From positions 859,451 to 923,450 of the forward strand of contig NZ_LT896588.1 in the NCBI RefSeq assembly GCF_900186615.1: DNA of 64,000 nt, written 5' to 3'. Made by a program: the position numbers and the translations under genes. Under the pieces are notes generated by a model. It did not search any database and was not told the DNA's origin. It worked only from the letters and a program-made list of their open reading frames with translations. How positions within the stretch are numbered: position 1 is the first letter of the stretch; every line of letters begins with the position of its first letter. Positions 8,039 to 15,760 of the stretch are shown piece by piece. Origin of the DNA: Parabacteroides bouchesdurhonensis. GTDB taxonomy: Bacteria > Bacteroidota > Bacteroidia > Bacteroidales > Tannerellaceae.

Positions 8039-9112
8039 ATGGAAAATAGAAAAGCGACAGAAGCTGGGCAGGACGTCACTATGCAGAAAGAGGATTTCGC
8101 AGTTCTTTGGAAAACCATTCATCTAAAGGTGACGGACACTTACGAAGTACCGCCCGAAATACTCTGGGTGAACGGCTCTACCATTGGCACGCTGGGTAAT
8201 TTCAGTGCATCCACGGGTAAAGCCAAGAGCAAAAAGACATTCAACATTTCCGCTATCGTTGCGGCAGCGTTGAAGAATGACGAAGTACTGAAGTATTCGG
8301 CATACTTGCCACCGAACAAACGGAAAATCCTCTATGTCGATACAGAGCAGAGTAAATACCATTGCCACAAGGTCATGGAGCGTATTTTACGACTTGCCGG
8401 ACTGCCTACCGACAAGGACAGAGACGATTTTGTTTTCATCGTGCTAAGGGAGCAGACACCCGACAAGCGGAAACAGATTATCGGCTATATGCTTGAAAAT
8501 ATGCCCGATGTGGGGTTACTCATTATTGACGGAATCCGTGACTTGATGTATGACATCAACAGCCCCAGTGAATCGACTGACCTAATCAACCTCTTGATGC
8601 GCTGGTCAAGCGGATATAACCTGCATATCCATACTGTACTGCATTTGAACAAGGGGGATGACAACACAAGGGGACATATTGGTACGGAGCTGAACAACAA
8701 GGCTGAAACCGTCCTGCAAATCACGAAAAGCCAGCAGGACGGCAACATAAGCGAGGTAAAGGCGATGCACATACGTGACCGGGAATTTGACCCGTTCGCA
8801 TTTCGTATCAATGACAACGCTTTGCCCGAAATCGTGGATGATTATGTATTCCAACAACCTAAGCAAGACAGGAATTTTCCGCTTACGGAACTGACTGAAC
8901 AGCAACACCGGGAAGCGTTGGAGAACGGTTTCGGCAAGCAGGTGGTACAAGGCTATTCCAATGTCATAGCGGCATTGAAGCAGGGTTATGCGAGTATCGG
9001 CTACGAGCGTGGACGCAATGTCCTTGTGTCACTTAACAAGTTTCTTGTGAACAAGCGCATGATTGTGAAAGAGGGCAAGGGCTACCGATATAATCCCGAT
9101 TTCCATTATTAA
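8039..9112 (+). CDS. RecA-like AAA ATPase (RepA/helicase type) of the mobile element
   Basis: 357 residues. A Walker A-like loop A-S-T-G-K-A-K-S-K-K-T occurs at about 61-71, a strand I-L-Y-V-D-T-E-Q-S at about 98-106, and the Walker B strand L-L-I-I-D-G-I-R-D-L at about 159-168. H-T-V-L-H-L-N-K is a sensor-like strand of the RepA/DnaB-related RecA fold. The C-terminus looks like a winged helix. Together with the HTH protein before it and the primase after it, it probably supports replication of the excised circle. Helicase activity is inferred from fold and neighbours. Confidence 0.75.
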   Translation: MENRKATEAGQDVTMQKEDFAVLWKTIHLKVTDTYEVPPEILWVNGSTIGTLGNFSASTGKAKSKKTFNISAIVAAALKNDEVLKYSAYLPPNKRKILYVDTEQSKYHCHKVMERILRLAGLPTDKDRDDFVFIVLREQTPDKRKQIIGYMLENMPDVGLLIIDGIRDLMYDINSPSESTDLINLLMRWSSGYNLHIHTVLHLNKGDDNTRGHIGTELNNKAETVLQITKSQQDGNISEVKAMHIRDREFDPFAFRINDNALPEIVDDYVFQQPKQDRNFPLTELTEQQHREALENGFGKQVVQGYSNVIAALKQGYASIGYERGRNVLVSLNKFLVNKRMIVKEGKGYRYNPDFHY

Positions 9113-9122
9113 AAGTCAGTTT

Positions 9123-9224
9123 GGTTTAGTCCGGGTGTATATATAAGAGGAACGGACTTACTATTTCCCTGTTTCGGAACAAGCAGGTTTAGTATGGTAC
9201 GGGTATATATATAACGGACTAAAC
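9123..9224. repeat. Repeat cluster between ATPase and primase genes
   Basis: GTTTAGTCCG at 9124-9133 and its exact complement CGGACTAAAC at 9215-9224 flank the segment. A direct repeat of the form GGTTTAGT, spacer, GGGT(G/A)TATATATAA occurs at 9123-9146 and 9186-9214. An AT-rich repeat block between replication genes is where an element's replication origin or an autoregulatory site could lie. Confidence 0.5.
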
Positions 9225-9275
9225 AGGACTGGCGCACTTTTCAACTATTTTTTAATCCCCAAAAAAGAAAATGTT

Positions 9276-10241
9276 ATGAACATCGAAGATGTGAAACAAA
9301 TACCCATCGCAGACTATCTGCACAGTTTAGGTTACTCTCCTGTCAAGCAGCAGGGCAACGGCTTATGGTACAAATCACCGTTAAGGGAGGAACACGAACC
9401 GTCTTTCAAGGTGAACACTGACCGCAATCTTTGGTATGACTTTGGAGCAGGCAAGGGCGGCAACATTATTGCACTGGCAAAGGAACTCTATTGCTCCGGC
9501 AGCCTGCCATACCTTTTAAACCGGATAGCGGAACAGACACCGCACGTCCGCCCGGTCAGTTTTTCTTTTCCCCAGCGTAGGACAGAACCGAGTTTCCAAC
9601 ATTTGGAAGTCCGTGACTTGACCCATCCGGCATTGCTCCGTTACTTGCAGGGGCGGGGTATCAATATCGAACTGGCAAAAAGAGAATGTAAGGAACTCCA
9701 TTTTACCAATAACGGCAGACCGTTCTTTGCTATCGGTTTCCCGAATATGGCAGGAGGTTACGAGGTTCGCAATTCCTTTTTCAAAGGCTGCATCGCCCCG
9801 AAAGACATCACCCATATACGGCAGCAGGGAGAGCTGAGAGAGAAATGTTTGGTATTCGAGGGTTTTATGGATTATCTTTCTTTCCTCACGCTCCGGATGA
9901 AGAACTGTCCGACCATGCCCGACCTTGACAGACAGGATTATGTCATACTCAACTCTACTGTCAACGTGCCGAAAGCCATTGACGTGCTGTACCCATATGA
10001 ACGCATCCACTGTATGCTTGACAATGACGAGACGGGGTTTCAGGCTACACAGGCTATTGCATTGGAATACTCCTACCATGTGCGTGACTTCTCGGACAAT
10101 TATAGGGGCTATTCAGACTTGAACGATTACCTGTGCGGCAAGAAGCAGGAACAGAAGAACAGCACCAGCCAAGTACAGGAGATAAAGCAGGAAACCGGAC
10201 AACGTGCCGCCCCAAGACAGAAAAGGGGCAGGGGGATTTAG
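9276..10241 (+). CDS. DNA primase (CHC2-like/TOPRIM) of the mobile element
   Basis: 321 residues. The N-terminus resembles a primase zinc-binding domain without clear cysteines: W-Y-K-S-P-L-R-E-E-H-E-P-S-F-K-V, then W-Y-D-F-G-A-G-K-G-G-N-I-I. The TOPRIM region shows L-V-F-E-G-F-M-D-Y-L-S-F at about 197-208 and M-L-D-N-D-E-T-G at about 247-254, carrying the acidic metal-binding residues. It would prime replication or second-strand synthesis of the element. The C-terminus is a basic tail. It is preceded by a repeat-rich 163-nt gap and followed by the candidate oriT. Confidence 0.8.
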   Translation: MNIEDVKQIPIADYLHSLGYSPVKQQGNGLWYKSPLREEHEPSFKVNTDRNLWYDFGAGKGGNIIALAKELYCSGSLPYLLNRIAEQTPHVRPVSFSFPQRRTEPSFQHLEVRDLTHPALLRYLQGRGINIELAKRECKELHFTNNGRPFFAIGFPNMAGGYEVRNSFFKGCIAPKDITHIRQQGELREKCLVFEGFMDYLSFLTLRMKNCPTMPDLDRQDYVILNSTVNVPKAIDVLYPYERIHCMLDNDETGFQATQAIALEYSYHVRDFSDNYRGYSDLNDYLCGKKQEQKNSTSQVQEIKQETGQRAAPRQKRGRGI

Positions 10242-10280
10242 TCCGGCAGGATTACCAACGGCAGGCGGTTTAATTTGGAG

Positions 10281-10318
10281 AGCAAGGTTATGTTTCGGTA
10301 AACCGAAACTACCTTGCT
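10281..10318. other. Candidate origin of transfer (oriT)
   Basis: Nested inverted repeats AGCAAGGT (10281-10288)/ACCTTGCT (10311-10318) and GTTTCGGT (10292-10299)/ACCGAAAC (10302-10309) form a near-continuous 16-bp hairpin in the gap between primase and mobC. Placement just upstream of mobC and the relaxase, on the leading side, is where oriT lies in related mobilizable elements. A transcription terminator is less likely because no T-run follows. The nick site cannot be named. Confidence 0.55.
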
Positions 10319-10387
10319 TTGCTCATCACAAAGAAAATTTCTCCCGTTGGTCGCAATTTTTAAGACACCATTTAAACGTAAAAACCT

Positions 10388-10771
10388 ATGACGAATATAA
10401 AGGATAAGCCGGGGGGACGTCCGGCAAAGAAACGGATAGAGAAGCAGCAACGGGTTGTCAGTACGAAACTGACCGAGTTGCAGTATTACGCCATCAGAAA
10501 GAGAGCCGGAGAAGCCGGGTTGCGTGTCAGTGAGTATGTCCGGCAGGCAGTTGTTTCGGCAGAGGTCATACCCCGGCTGAATAGGCAGGATGCGGACACC
10601 ATCCGCAAGCTGGCAGGGGAAGCCAACAACATCAACCAACTGGCACACCGGGCAAATGCCGGAGGTTTCGCACTGGTGGCGGTGGAACTGGTGAAACTGA
10701 AAAACAGGATTGTCGAAATTATAAACCAGTTGTCGGATGATTGGAAAAATAAAAAAGGGAAGCGGGTTTAA
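10388..10771 (+). CDS. mobC: MobC-like relaxosome accessory protein
   Basis: 127 residues. A basic N-terminus (G-G-R-P-A-K-K-R) leads into a ribbon-helix-helix-like region with V-S-E-Y-V-R-Q-A-V, then the MobC signature L-A-G-E-A-N-N-I-N-Q-L-A-H-R-A-N at about 76-91. Such proteins bind near oriT and help the relaxase melt the nick site. The relaxase start codon lies inside this gene, overlapping by 35 nt, so the two are translationally coupled. Confidence 0.85.
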   Translation: MTNIKDKPGGRPAKKRIEKQQRVVSTKLTELQYYAIRKRAGEAGLRVSEYVRQAVVSAEVIPRLNRQDADTIRKLAGEANNINQLAHRANAGGFALVAVELVKLKNRIVEIINQLSDDWKNKKGKRV

Positions 10772-11660
10772 GGGCTGCGTAAACTATGTGTTGGACAAGG
10801 AACAGGCGGCTTTGCTCCATGCGGACGGGGTACTGACAGAAAGTCAGGGAGATATAATCCGCAGCTTCTGTATGCAGACCGGGATGAATCCCGACTTGAA
10901 AAAGCCAGTCGGACATATTGCGTTAAGCTATTCGGCAGTGGATGCACCCAAATTGACAGACGAGAAGATGATACAGCTTGCGCAGGAATATATGCGTGAA
11001 ATGAAAATTACCGATACGCAGTATATCATCGTGCGCCATCAAGACCGGGAGCATCCGCACGTGCATATCGTGTTCAACCGTATAGACAACAGCGGCAAGA
11101 CTATTTCGGACAGGAACGATATGTACCGTAACGAACAAGTATGCAAGAAGCTGAAAGCCAAACACGGGCTTTATTTCGCTGGTGGAAAAGAACAAGTAAA
11201 GCAGCACCGCTTGAAAGAGCCGGACAAATCGAAATACGAGATTTACAACGCTGTAAAGAATGAAATCGGAAAGTCCAAGAACTGGCAGCAGTTACAGGAA
11301 CGGTTAGCGGAAAAGGGTATTACTATCCTGTTCAAGTATAAGGGGCAGACGGGCGAGATACAGGGCGTTTCCTTTTCCAAAGGCGAATACACGTTCAAGG
11401 GTTCGGAGATAGACCGTAATTTCAGTTTCTCCAAACTGGATAAATGTTTTGGGGATGTAGGGCAGGCGACAGTCGGAAGCAATAAGCAGACGGTTACCGC
11501 ACCTGTTCAGAAATCAGTATCAGCATCCGACAAAGCGGATAATTCTTTTATTGCAGGTTTAAGCAGTCTGTTTTCCGGTTTGTCAGCCCCGGCTGATGAA
11601 ATGCCCGATGATTCCTTTTTGAGAAAGAAGAAGAAAAAGAAAAAACAACTTAAACTGTAA
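10737..11660 (+). CDS. Relaxase/mobilization nuclease (MobA/VirD2-like)
   Basis: 307 residues. The histidine triad motif of conjugative relaxases is clear in H-Q-D-R-E-H-P-H-V-H, with His101, His106, His108 and His110. An earlier motif H-I-A-L-S-Y lies at 60-65. The N-terminal region G-F-K-G-C-V-N-Y-V-L contains Tyr17, a candidate nucleophile. It nicks oriT and pilots the single strand to a helper's transfer apparatus. The protein ends in a run of seven lysines, encoded by an A/G-only stretch. The next gene follows 4 nt after the stop. Confidence 0.88.
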   Translation: MIGKIKKGSGFKGCVNYVLDKEQAALLHADGVLTESQGDIIRSFCMQTGMNPDLKKPVGHIALSYSAVDAPKLTDEKMIQLAQEYMREMKITDTQYIIVRHQDREHPHVHIVFNRIDNSGKTISDRNDMYRNEQVCKKLKAKHGLYFAGGKEQVKQHRLKEPDKSKYEIYNAVKNEIGKSKNWQQLQERLAEKGITILFKYKGQTGEIQGVSFSKGEYTFKGSEIDRNFSFSKLDKCFGDVGQATVGSNKQTVTAPVQKSVSASDKADNSFIAGLSSLFSGLSAPADEMPDDSFLRKKKKKKKQLKL

Positions 11661-11664
11661 AAGC

Positions 11665-12384
11665 ATGGAGGAAAATTTGATTTTAGAGGGGCTTCTCTCA
11701 ATGGTTACAGAACTGAAAGAGAAGCAGGAAACACAGGTGACGCCAGCCAGTCGGGAGGAAACTCTCGAAAGACTGAACGCAATCGAACAGGCATTGTCGG
11801 AACTGCATAGTAACCCGGCTGTTCCCGAAAAGGATTTGCAGGCTATCCAAAGCCAGCTTGACGAGATAAGGAACAGGATGCAAGGTCAGCAGAAACATAT
11901 CGAGGACACCAAGAAAATAGTATTGGAAACCTACCGTTGTTTCAAGGTAATGATTGATGCTTTGGGTTCTTGCAAGACGGATAAAGAGGAAGCTACGCCC
12001 TTACCGCTCTATCAACGGATTTACAACAAGGTAGCTTCTTGGATTCGTCCGGGATTGTTTCTTTTTTCGGCAGTGCTGGTTATCTGTTTCGCTTCCATAT
12101 TCTTGAATGTCCGTTTGGCTGAACGTATGCAGCAGTTGCAGGACAACGATATGAAATACCGCTATTTGCTGATGCAAGGACAGGCAGACGGGGAAACTTT
12201 TGATATGCTGGAAAACAAGTTCAAGTGGCAACGGGATAACGGTTTTATCCGAAGTCTGACCGATTCAGTGATAGATTTTGAATACCGCATCCAAAAGCAG
12301 GCGGAAGCACTGGAACGTGCAAGGCTGTTGAACGAACAAGCCGAGCAACTAAAGAAAGAAGCCGATAAGTTGGGTAAGCCATAA
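11665..12384 (+). CDS. Coiled-coil membrane protein of the mobilization operon
   Basis: 239 residues of unrecognised family. A long N-terminal coiled coil (about 10-90), a single membrane helix at about 129-149 (L-F-L-F-S-A-V-L-V-I-C-F-A) and a second C-terminal coiled coil (about 195-235) are visible. It follows the relaxase by 4 nt and ends at a terminator hairpin, so it is the last gene of the mobilization operon. It might anchor the relaxosome to the membrane, but that is inferred from position and topology. Confidence 0.65.
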   Translation: MEENLILEGLLSMVTELKEKQETQVTPASREETLERLNAIEQALSELHSNPAVPEKDLQAIQSQLDEIRNRMQGQQKHIEDTKKIVLETYRCFKVMIDALGSCKTDKEEATPLPLYQRIYNKVASWIRPGLFLFSAVLVICFASIFLNVRLAERMQQLQDNDMKYRYLLMQGQADGETFDMLENKFKWQRDNGFIRSLTDSVIDFEYRIQKQAEALERARLLNEQAEQLKKEADKLGKP

Positions 12385-12392
12385 ACAGAGAA

Positions 12393-12434
12393 AGCCGGAA
12401 CGGATGAAGCACATTCACCGTTTCGGCTGTTTTA
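12393..12434 (+). terminator. Terminator of the mobilization operon
   Basis: AGCCGGAACGG (12393-12403) pairs with CCGTTTCGGCT (12418-12428) with one wobble, followed by GTTTTAA. It lies 9 nt after the stop of the last operon gene. The gene on the other strand ends just beyond it. Confidence 0.75.
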
Positions 12435-12436
12435 AT

Positions 12437-12769
12437 TCACTTCTTTTTCTTCGTGCAGTGTTCTTTCTCGAACTGGCGTAGCGTGGTAATGCTGAACCTT
12501 TCTTTAATAAACTCTCGGACATCGGAAGCCTTGTAATACACTTTTCCGCTGATTGTGAAGTACGGCAGCACACCGATAGCCCGGTAACGTTGAAGGGTTT
12601 TGATACTTACTTTGAACAACAGACACAAATCTTGATTATCCAACAGGTTATCATCTTCGGGCAGCACCTTATCGGCGTTACGCAACACCCGTACATCTTT
12701 GCAGAGTTCTTCCAGTTTGGCGTACAACTTCTGCATCCATTCGCCAAATTTATCATTCTCTATATACAT
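12437..12769 (-). CDS. Helix-turn-helix domain protein (excisionase-like)
   Basis: 110 residues. After an N-terminal helical segment comes L-L-D-N-Q-D-L-C-L-L-F-K-V-S-I-K-T-L-Q-R-Y-R and then V-Y-Y-K-A-S-D-V-R-E-F-I, the HTH_17 fold typical of Bacteroides element Xis-like proteins. It converges on the mobilization operon at the terminator. It may control excision or transcription of the element. The C-terminus is a lysine-rich tail. Confidence 0.75.
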   Translation of the reverse strand: MYIENDKFGEWMQKLYAKLEELCKDVRVLRNADKVLPEDDNLLDNQDLCLLFKVSIKTLQRYRAIGVLPYFTISGKVYYKASDVREFIKERFSITTLRQFEKEHCTKKKK

Positions 12770-12890
12770 AATTACTTCATATTTCAGATTATACCTTTTG
12801 TGAATTGATGAAGCAAAATTCAGAAAAAGAATGCAAGAAAATTACGGGGGCGCACATGGAATCCATTATAAATAAATCATAAAGCGCTGA

Positions 12891-13503
12891 TTATCTATAT
12901 CCTTTTTTGTCATGTTCCTTTCGGATAAGGTCTGCCAGTCCATTAAGAAATTCTGTGAGTTTGCCCGGCTTTCGTTTTATCACGTCCTCATGCTTTTGGT
13001 GACAGTCGCTTATCTTGATGTTAAACAACCATTCAAAACCTTTGGATAAATCTACCAAATAGGCAGGTTTGCCGTTCTGATAAACAATGTCTTTGGAGAG
13101 GAACAGACCGCTTACCATTTCCATGATGTTGATAAGGGCTGTTTTGTCAGCGAGATAGAGAGGGGAAAGGCTTTGTTTTTCAATCCGCTGTTTGAGTTGT
13201 TCCGGGTATTTGATGCGCCATTCAATAAGGCGTATTTCTGTGTTTAAAAGTCCTATCGCTTCATCAATTAGATGCAAATAGGGCATTTTTTTCTTGCTCA
13301 AACCGTACACGGTATGACTTAAGACGATATAAACCAAAAGAAAAATAGCGGAGTAATACACTATAATCTTGCTCGTTAATACTGAAATTGGCTACATGGA
13401 TAGCTAATTCTTCAACAGCTTTTGTTAGTTCAGATGCAGAAACTTTGCGCTGTGAGTATTCCGATAGTAATCGAAAAAAACTCTGTTGTAATAATGCTTT
13501 CAT
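12891..13503 (-). pseudogene. Frameshifted gene, possibly RteC-like regulator
   Basis: Two overlapping reading frames (13264-13503 and 12891-13361) look like one gene broken at a run of seven A in the coding strand near 13285. Removing one A joins them as R-F-E-Q-E-K directly into M-P-Y-L-H-L-I-D-E-A, giving about 203 residues. The joined protein, with F-E-Q-E then P-Y-L then L-L-N-T-E-I and R-I-K-Y-P, resembles my recollection of RteC-domain proteins, which in CTnDOT act downstream of RteA/RteB to trigger excision. The family call is moderate. The break could be a real mutation, slippage or a sequencing error. Confidence 0.55.
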
Positions 13504-13543
13504 CTATTAATATTTTTAATTTCATAATTAGTTAGTTCGTCTT

Positions 13544-14164
13544 TTATAGAATTTTACTTATATCATTAGGTGTCTTAAAATAATAGTCTGCACGTATAGG
13601 ATTAGATACATTATTGCTCCATAAAACCAATCCGGAATCAACACCGGCATTGTTAGCACATTGAATATCATAAATACTATCACCAATATAGAGAGCGTTT
13701 TCGGGGCTTACATGGGCTTTAGCCAAATATGCTACTAAGGGTGCTGCTTGGGGCTTATGTTCATCAGTATCATCGGCACATACAATTGTGGAAAAATAGT
13801 CCGCTAACCCTAATGGCTCAAAATCAGAATAATATTCTTGATATGTTTTGGAGGTTACAATGCCTAAAATATAGCCTCTTGATAAAAGGGATTGCAAGCA
13901 TTCTTTGATACCTTGAAAAGGTTGAATAGTGTGCTGGAGCAATTTCATATTCCTATCCCATCGTTTCAATGCATCTTCTATGTCGGGTATTTTGAGTAAT
14001 TCCAACGCATTTCTTCCGGTAATGCCTAAAGCAAATTTCAGACTTTCATATTGAGGTGCGCTTCCTGTTATTTCTGTAATTGTTTTTATTAAAGAGTTGA
14101 TGACTGCATATTCCGTATCTATCAATGTACCGTCTATGTCGAATACGATATGTTTATATTTCAT
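13544..14164 (-). CDS. HAD-superfamily hydrolase (phosphoglycolate phosphatase-like)
   Basis: 206 residues with all HAD motifs: I at V-F-D-I-D-G-T-L-I-D-T near the N-terminus, II at G-I-V-T-S-K-T, and motif IV at G-D-S-I-Y-D-I-Q-C-A. A helical cap follows motif I as in the PGP/beta-phosphoglucomutase subfamily. The substrate is unknown. It lies 11 nt after the NUDIX gene on the same strand, suggesting a two-gene operon of nucleotide or metabolite clean-up enzymes carried as element cargo. Confidence 0.85.
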   Translation of the reverse strand: MKYKHIVFDIDGTLIDTEYAVINSLIKTITEITGSAPQYESLKFALGITGRNALELLKIPDIEDALKRWDRNMKLLQHTIQPFQGIKECLQSLLSRGYILGIVTSKTYQEYYSDFEPLGLADYFSTIVCADDTDEHKPQAAPLVAYLAKAHVSPENALYIGDSIYDIQCANNAGVDSGLVLWSNNVSNPIRADYYFKTPNDISKIL

Positions 14165-14175
14165 GTGTTGATTTA

Positions 14176-14802
14176 TTAGTCAAATAATACTTGCCAGTTT
14201 CTATCGTAGTAAGCTGAAAAGCACATTTTAATTTGTTCTTCGTTATTTTTCTCTTTTGCAAGAATAGGTAATTCTTCCAATCCGAAATAGGCACTCTCAT
14301 CCGTTTCAATATTGGGTCGGAAATATCCGCTTTCAATCTCACAAAGAACAAAAACTTTACAAACATTGTAGGCATAGGGGGGAATATTATGCAAATTTCT
14401 ATCTTGTATAGCTATTATCCGGATAGCTTTTACATTTAATCCTGCTTCTTCTTTTACTTCTTTTTCTGTATTAGTCTTGATACTCTGATTTATATCGACC
14501 CAACCACCGGGCAAAGACCAAGTTCCATTTTTCTCTTTCACAAGCAGTATTTTATCATCTTTGAATATAGCAGCTCGTGTATCTAATTTAGGAGTTTGAA
14601 ATCCTGTTTCATTGCAAAACAGATTCTTTACTTTTTCTATGGGTATTTCACTTTGCAGACTAAGCATTTCTGCTGCAATTTCTCTAATGCGTTCAAAGCG
14701 TTCTATATCAAATACATCTTTGGAGTATGTCAATCCCCCTTGGGCAATGAATTGTAGTTCTTTTGCCCATTCAAGCCATTGTGGTTGTACTATTTTATTC
14801 AT
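14176..14802 (-). CDS. NUDIX hydrolase with N-terminal NUDIX-associated domain
   Basis: 208 residues. The N-terminal third (W-L-E-W-A-K-E-L-Q-F-I-A-Q-G-G-L-T-Y) matches the extension found before many NUDIX hydrolases acting on ADP-ribose or nucleotide sugars. The Nudix box G-G-W-V-D-I-N continues to K-E-V-K-E-E-A-G-L: the metal-binding E-x-x-E-E is intact, while the usual first Glu and the Arg are Gln and Lys. The true substrate is unknown. It is upstream of the HAD gene in the same orientation. Confidence 0.85.
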   Translation of the reverse strand: MNKIVQPQWLEWAKELQFIAQGGLTYSKDVFDIERFERIREIAAEMLSLQSEIPIEKVKNLFCNETGFQTPKLDTRAAIFKDDKILLVKEKNGTWSLPGGWVDINQSIKTNTEKEVKEEAGLNVKAIRIIAIQDRNLHNIPPYAYNVCKVFVLCEIESGYFRPNIETDESAYFGLEELPILAKEKNNEEQIKMCFSAYYDRNWQVLFD

Positions 14803-14882
14803 ATAGTGAATGTTAGTATCGTTATATTGATTTACAAAGGTATGGAAAATGAAATTCTTTATTTTTGTCCTATGTTAAAAAA

Positions 14883-15452
14883 TCATCGGCTTGACCGGAT
14901 TCTGCTAAGAGAAGGTTGTGTTATTCCTAAAAAAGAGGCAATATGTCCTAAAGTCACTCGGTGGAAAATGCTGGGATATTCTTTTATCAACTTTTCATAA
15001 CGTTCTTGGGCAGACAAGTTCAGCCGGGAAATATGAATGTCCTGTAAGAGTAGAAAATTTTCTTGCTGTAACACTCTCATCCAATTGGCAATGTCAATAC
15101 GGGATTTATATAAATCATTCAACTTGTCTATAGAAATGGAGTAGGTTAAAGTTTCTTCTAAGGTTTCTACATATTCAAATCCTGCTTTGTGCCGATATAA
15201 ATCCCATGAACCACAAGTCGCATCGCCTTCCATAGAAAACCATGTTGTTATTTCTTTTCCATTATGCAGGATATATGAACGTGTTATACCTTTTTCTATA
15301 AAATAAACCTGATTGTCAAAACGACCAGCTTGTATGATGATAGTTTTAGCCGGAAAAGTCTGTTGTTTGAAACAGTACTTTAGCAGGTGCAATGAATCAT
15401 GCGAAACAGGATAGAGTTCTTGTATCTTTCTTATTATATTATCCATTATCAA
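14883..15452 (-). CDS. Crp/Fnr-family transcriptional regulator
   Basis: 189 residues. The cyclic-nucleotide-binding jelly roll is visible as A-K-T-I-I-I-Q-A-G, then Y-F-I-E-K-G and a T-W-F-S-M-E-G-D region. A C-terminal winged helix (H-I-A-S-F-L-G-I-T-Q-P-S-L-S-R-I-R) follows. No Fnr-type cysteine cluster is seen. It lies 80 nt upstream of the NUDIX gene on the same strand and could regulate the NUDIX-HAD pair; the link is only positional. Confidence 0.85.
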   Translation of the reverse strand: MIMDNIIRKIQELYPVSHDSLHLLKYCFKQQTFPAKTIIIQAGRFDNQVYFIEKGITRSYILHNGKEITTWFSMEGDATCGSWDLYRHKAGFEYVETLEETLTYSISIDKLNDLYKSRIDIANWMRVLQQENFLLLQDIHISRLNLSAQERYEKLIKEYPSIFHRVTLGHIASFLGITQPSLSRIRSSR

Positions 15453-15760
15453 TGTTTTTGCTCTTTCTACAAAAATACGAAAACAGAAAGGGATAATATT
15501 GTTGCATTCATAGTTTAAAAAGGAATTTGACTATTTTTAGCAAGGTGGGATGAAAAGAGAACCACGATGTGGATATGTGATATAGGCAAAAGAAATAGGT
15601 GGTGCTAAACTACGTTTAGTTTATCCCTTTGTCTATATAGCCAAAACGAACTAAACCTATTTCTATTGACAGCAAAATACGTGTGCTGGCGAAAAAAGAA
15701 ATAGTATTACCTTTTTCGCCAGTATCGTTTTTAGCAATCTTTTTCAGTCTTGATTTATCC
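15453..15760. other. Intergenic region with inverted repeats between Crp and DUF1016 genes
   Basis: No coding potential is seen in 308 nt. It holds GAAATAGGT (15592-15600) and its complement ACCTATTTC (15655-15663), with an inner AAACTACGTTTAGTTT palindrome-like stretch at 15607-15622. It also holds a terminator-like hairpin at 15686-15722. The words TTTAGT and TATATA also occur in the 9123-9224 repeat cluster. Confidence 0.55.
15686..15722 (-). terminator. Hairpin downstream of the DUF1016 nuclease gene
   Basis: CTGGCGAAAAA (15686-15696) pairs perfectly with TTTTTCGCCAG (15712-15722) around a 15-nt loop. It lies 38 nt past the end of the minus-strand nuclease gene, as expected for its terminator. 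Confidence 0.6.

Noticed and set aside
9516..10079. 187-codon minus-strand frame
   Set aside because: Lies fully inside the primase gene, with no family features; a shadow frame.
11620..11660. Lysine run at the relaxase end as a frameshift site
   Set aside because: The frame reaches a normal stop followed 4 nt later by the next gene; no alternative product is evident.
14154..14375. 73-codon minus-strand frame
   Set aside because: Overlaps the NUDIX gene in another frame; no start or motif support.
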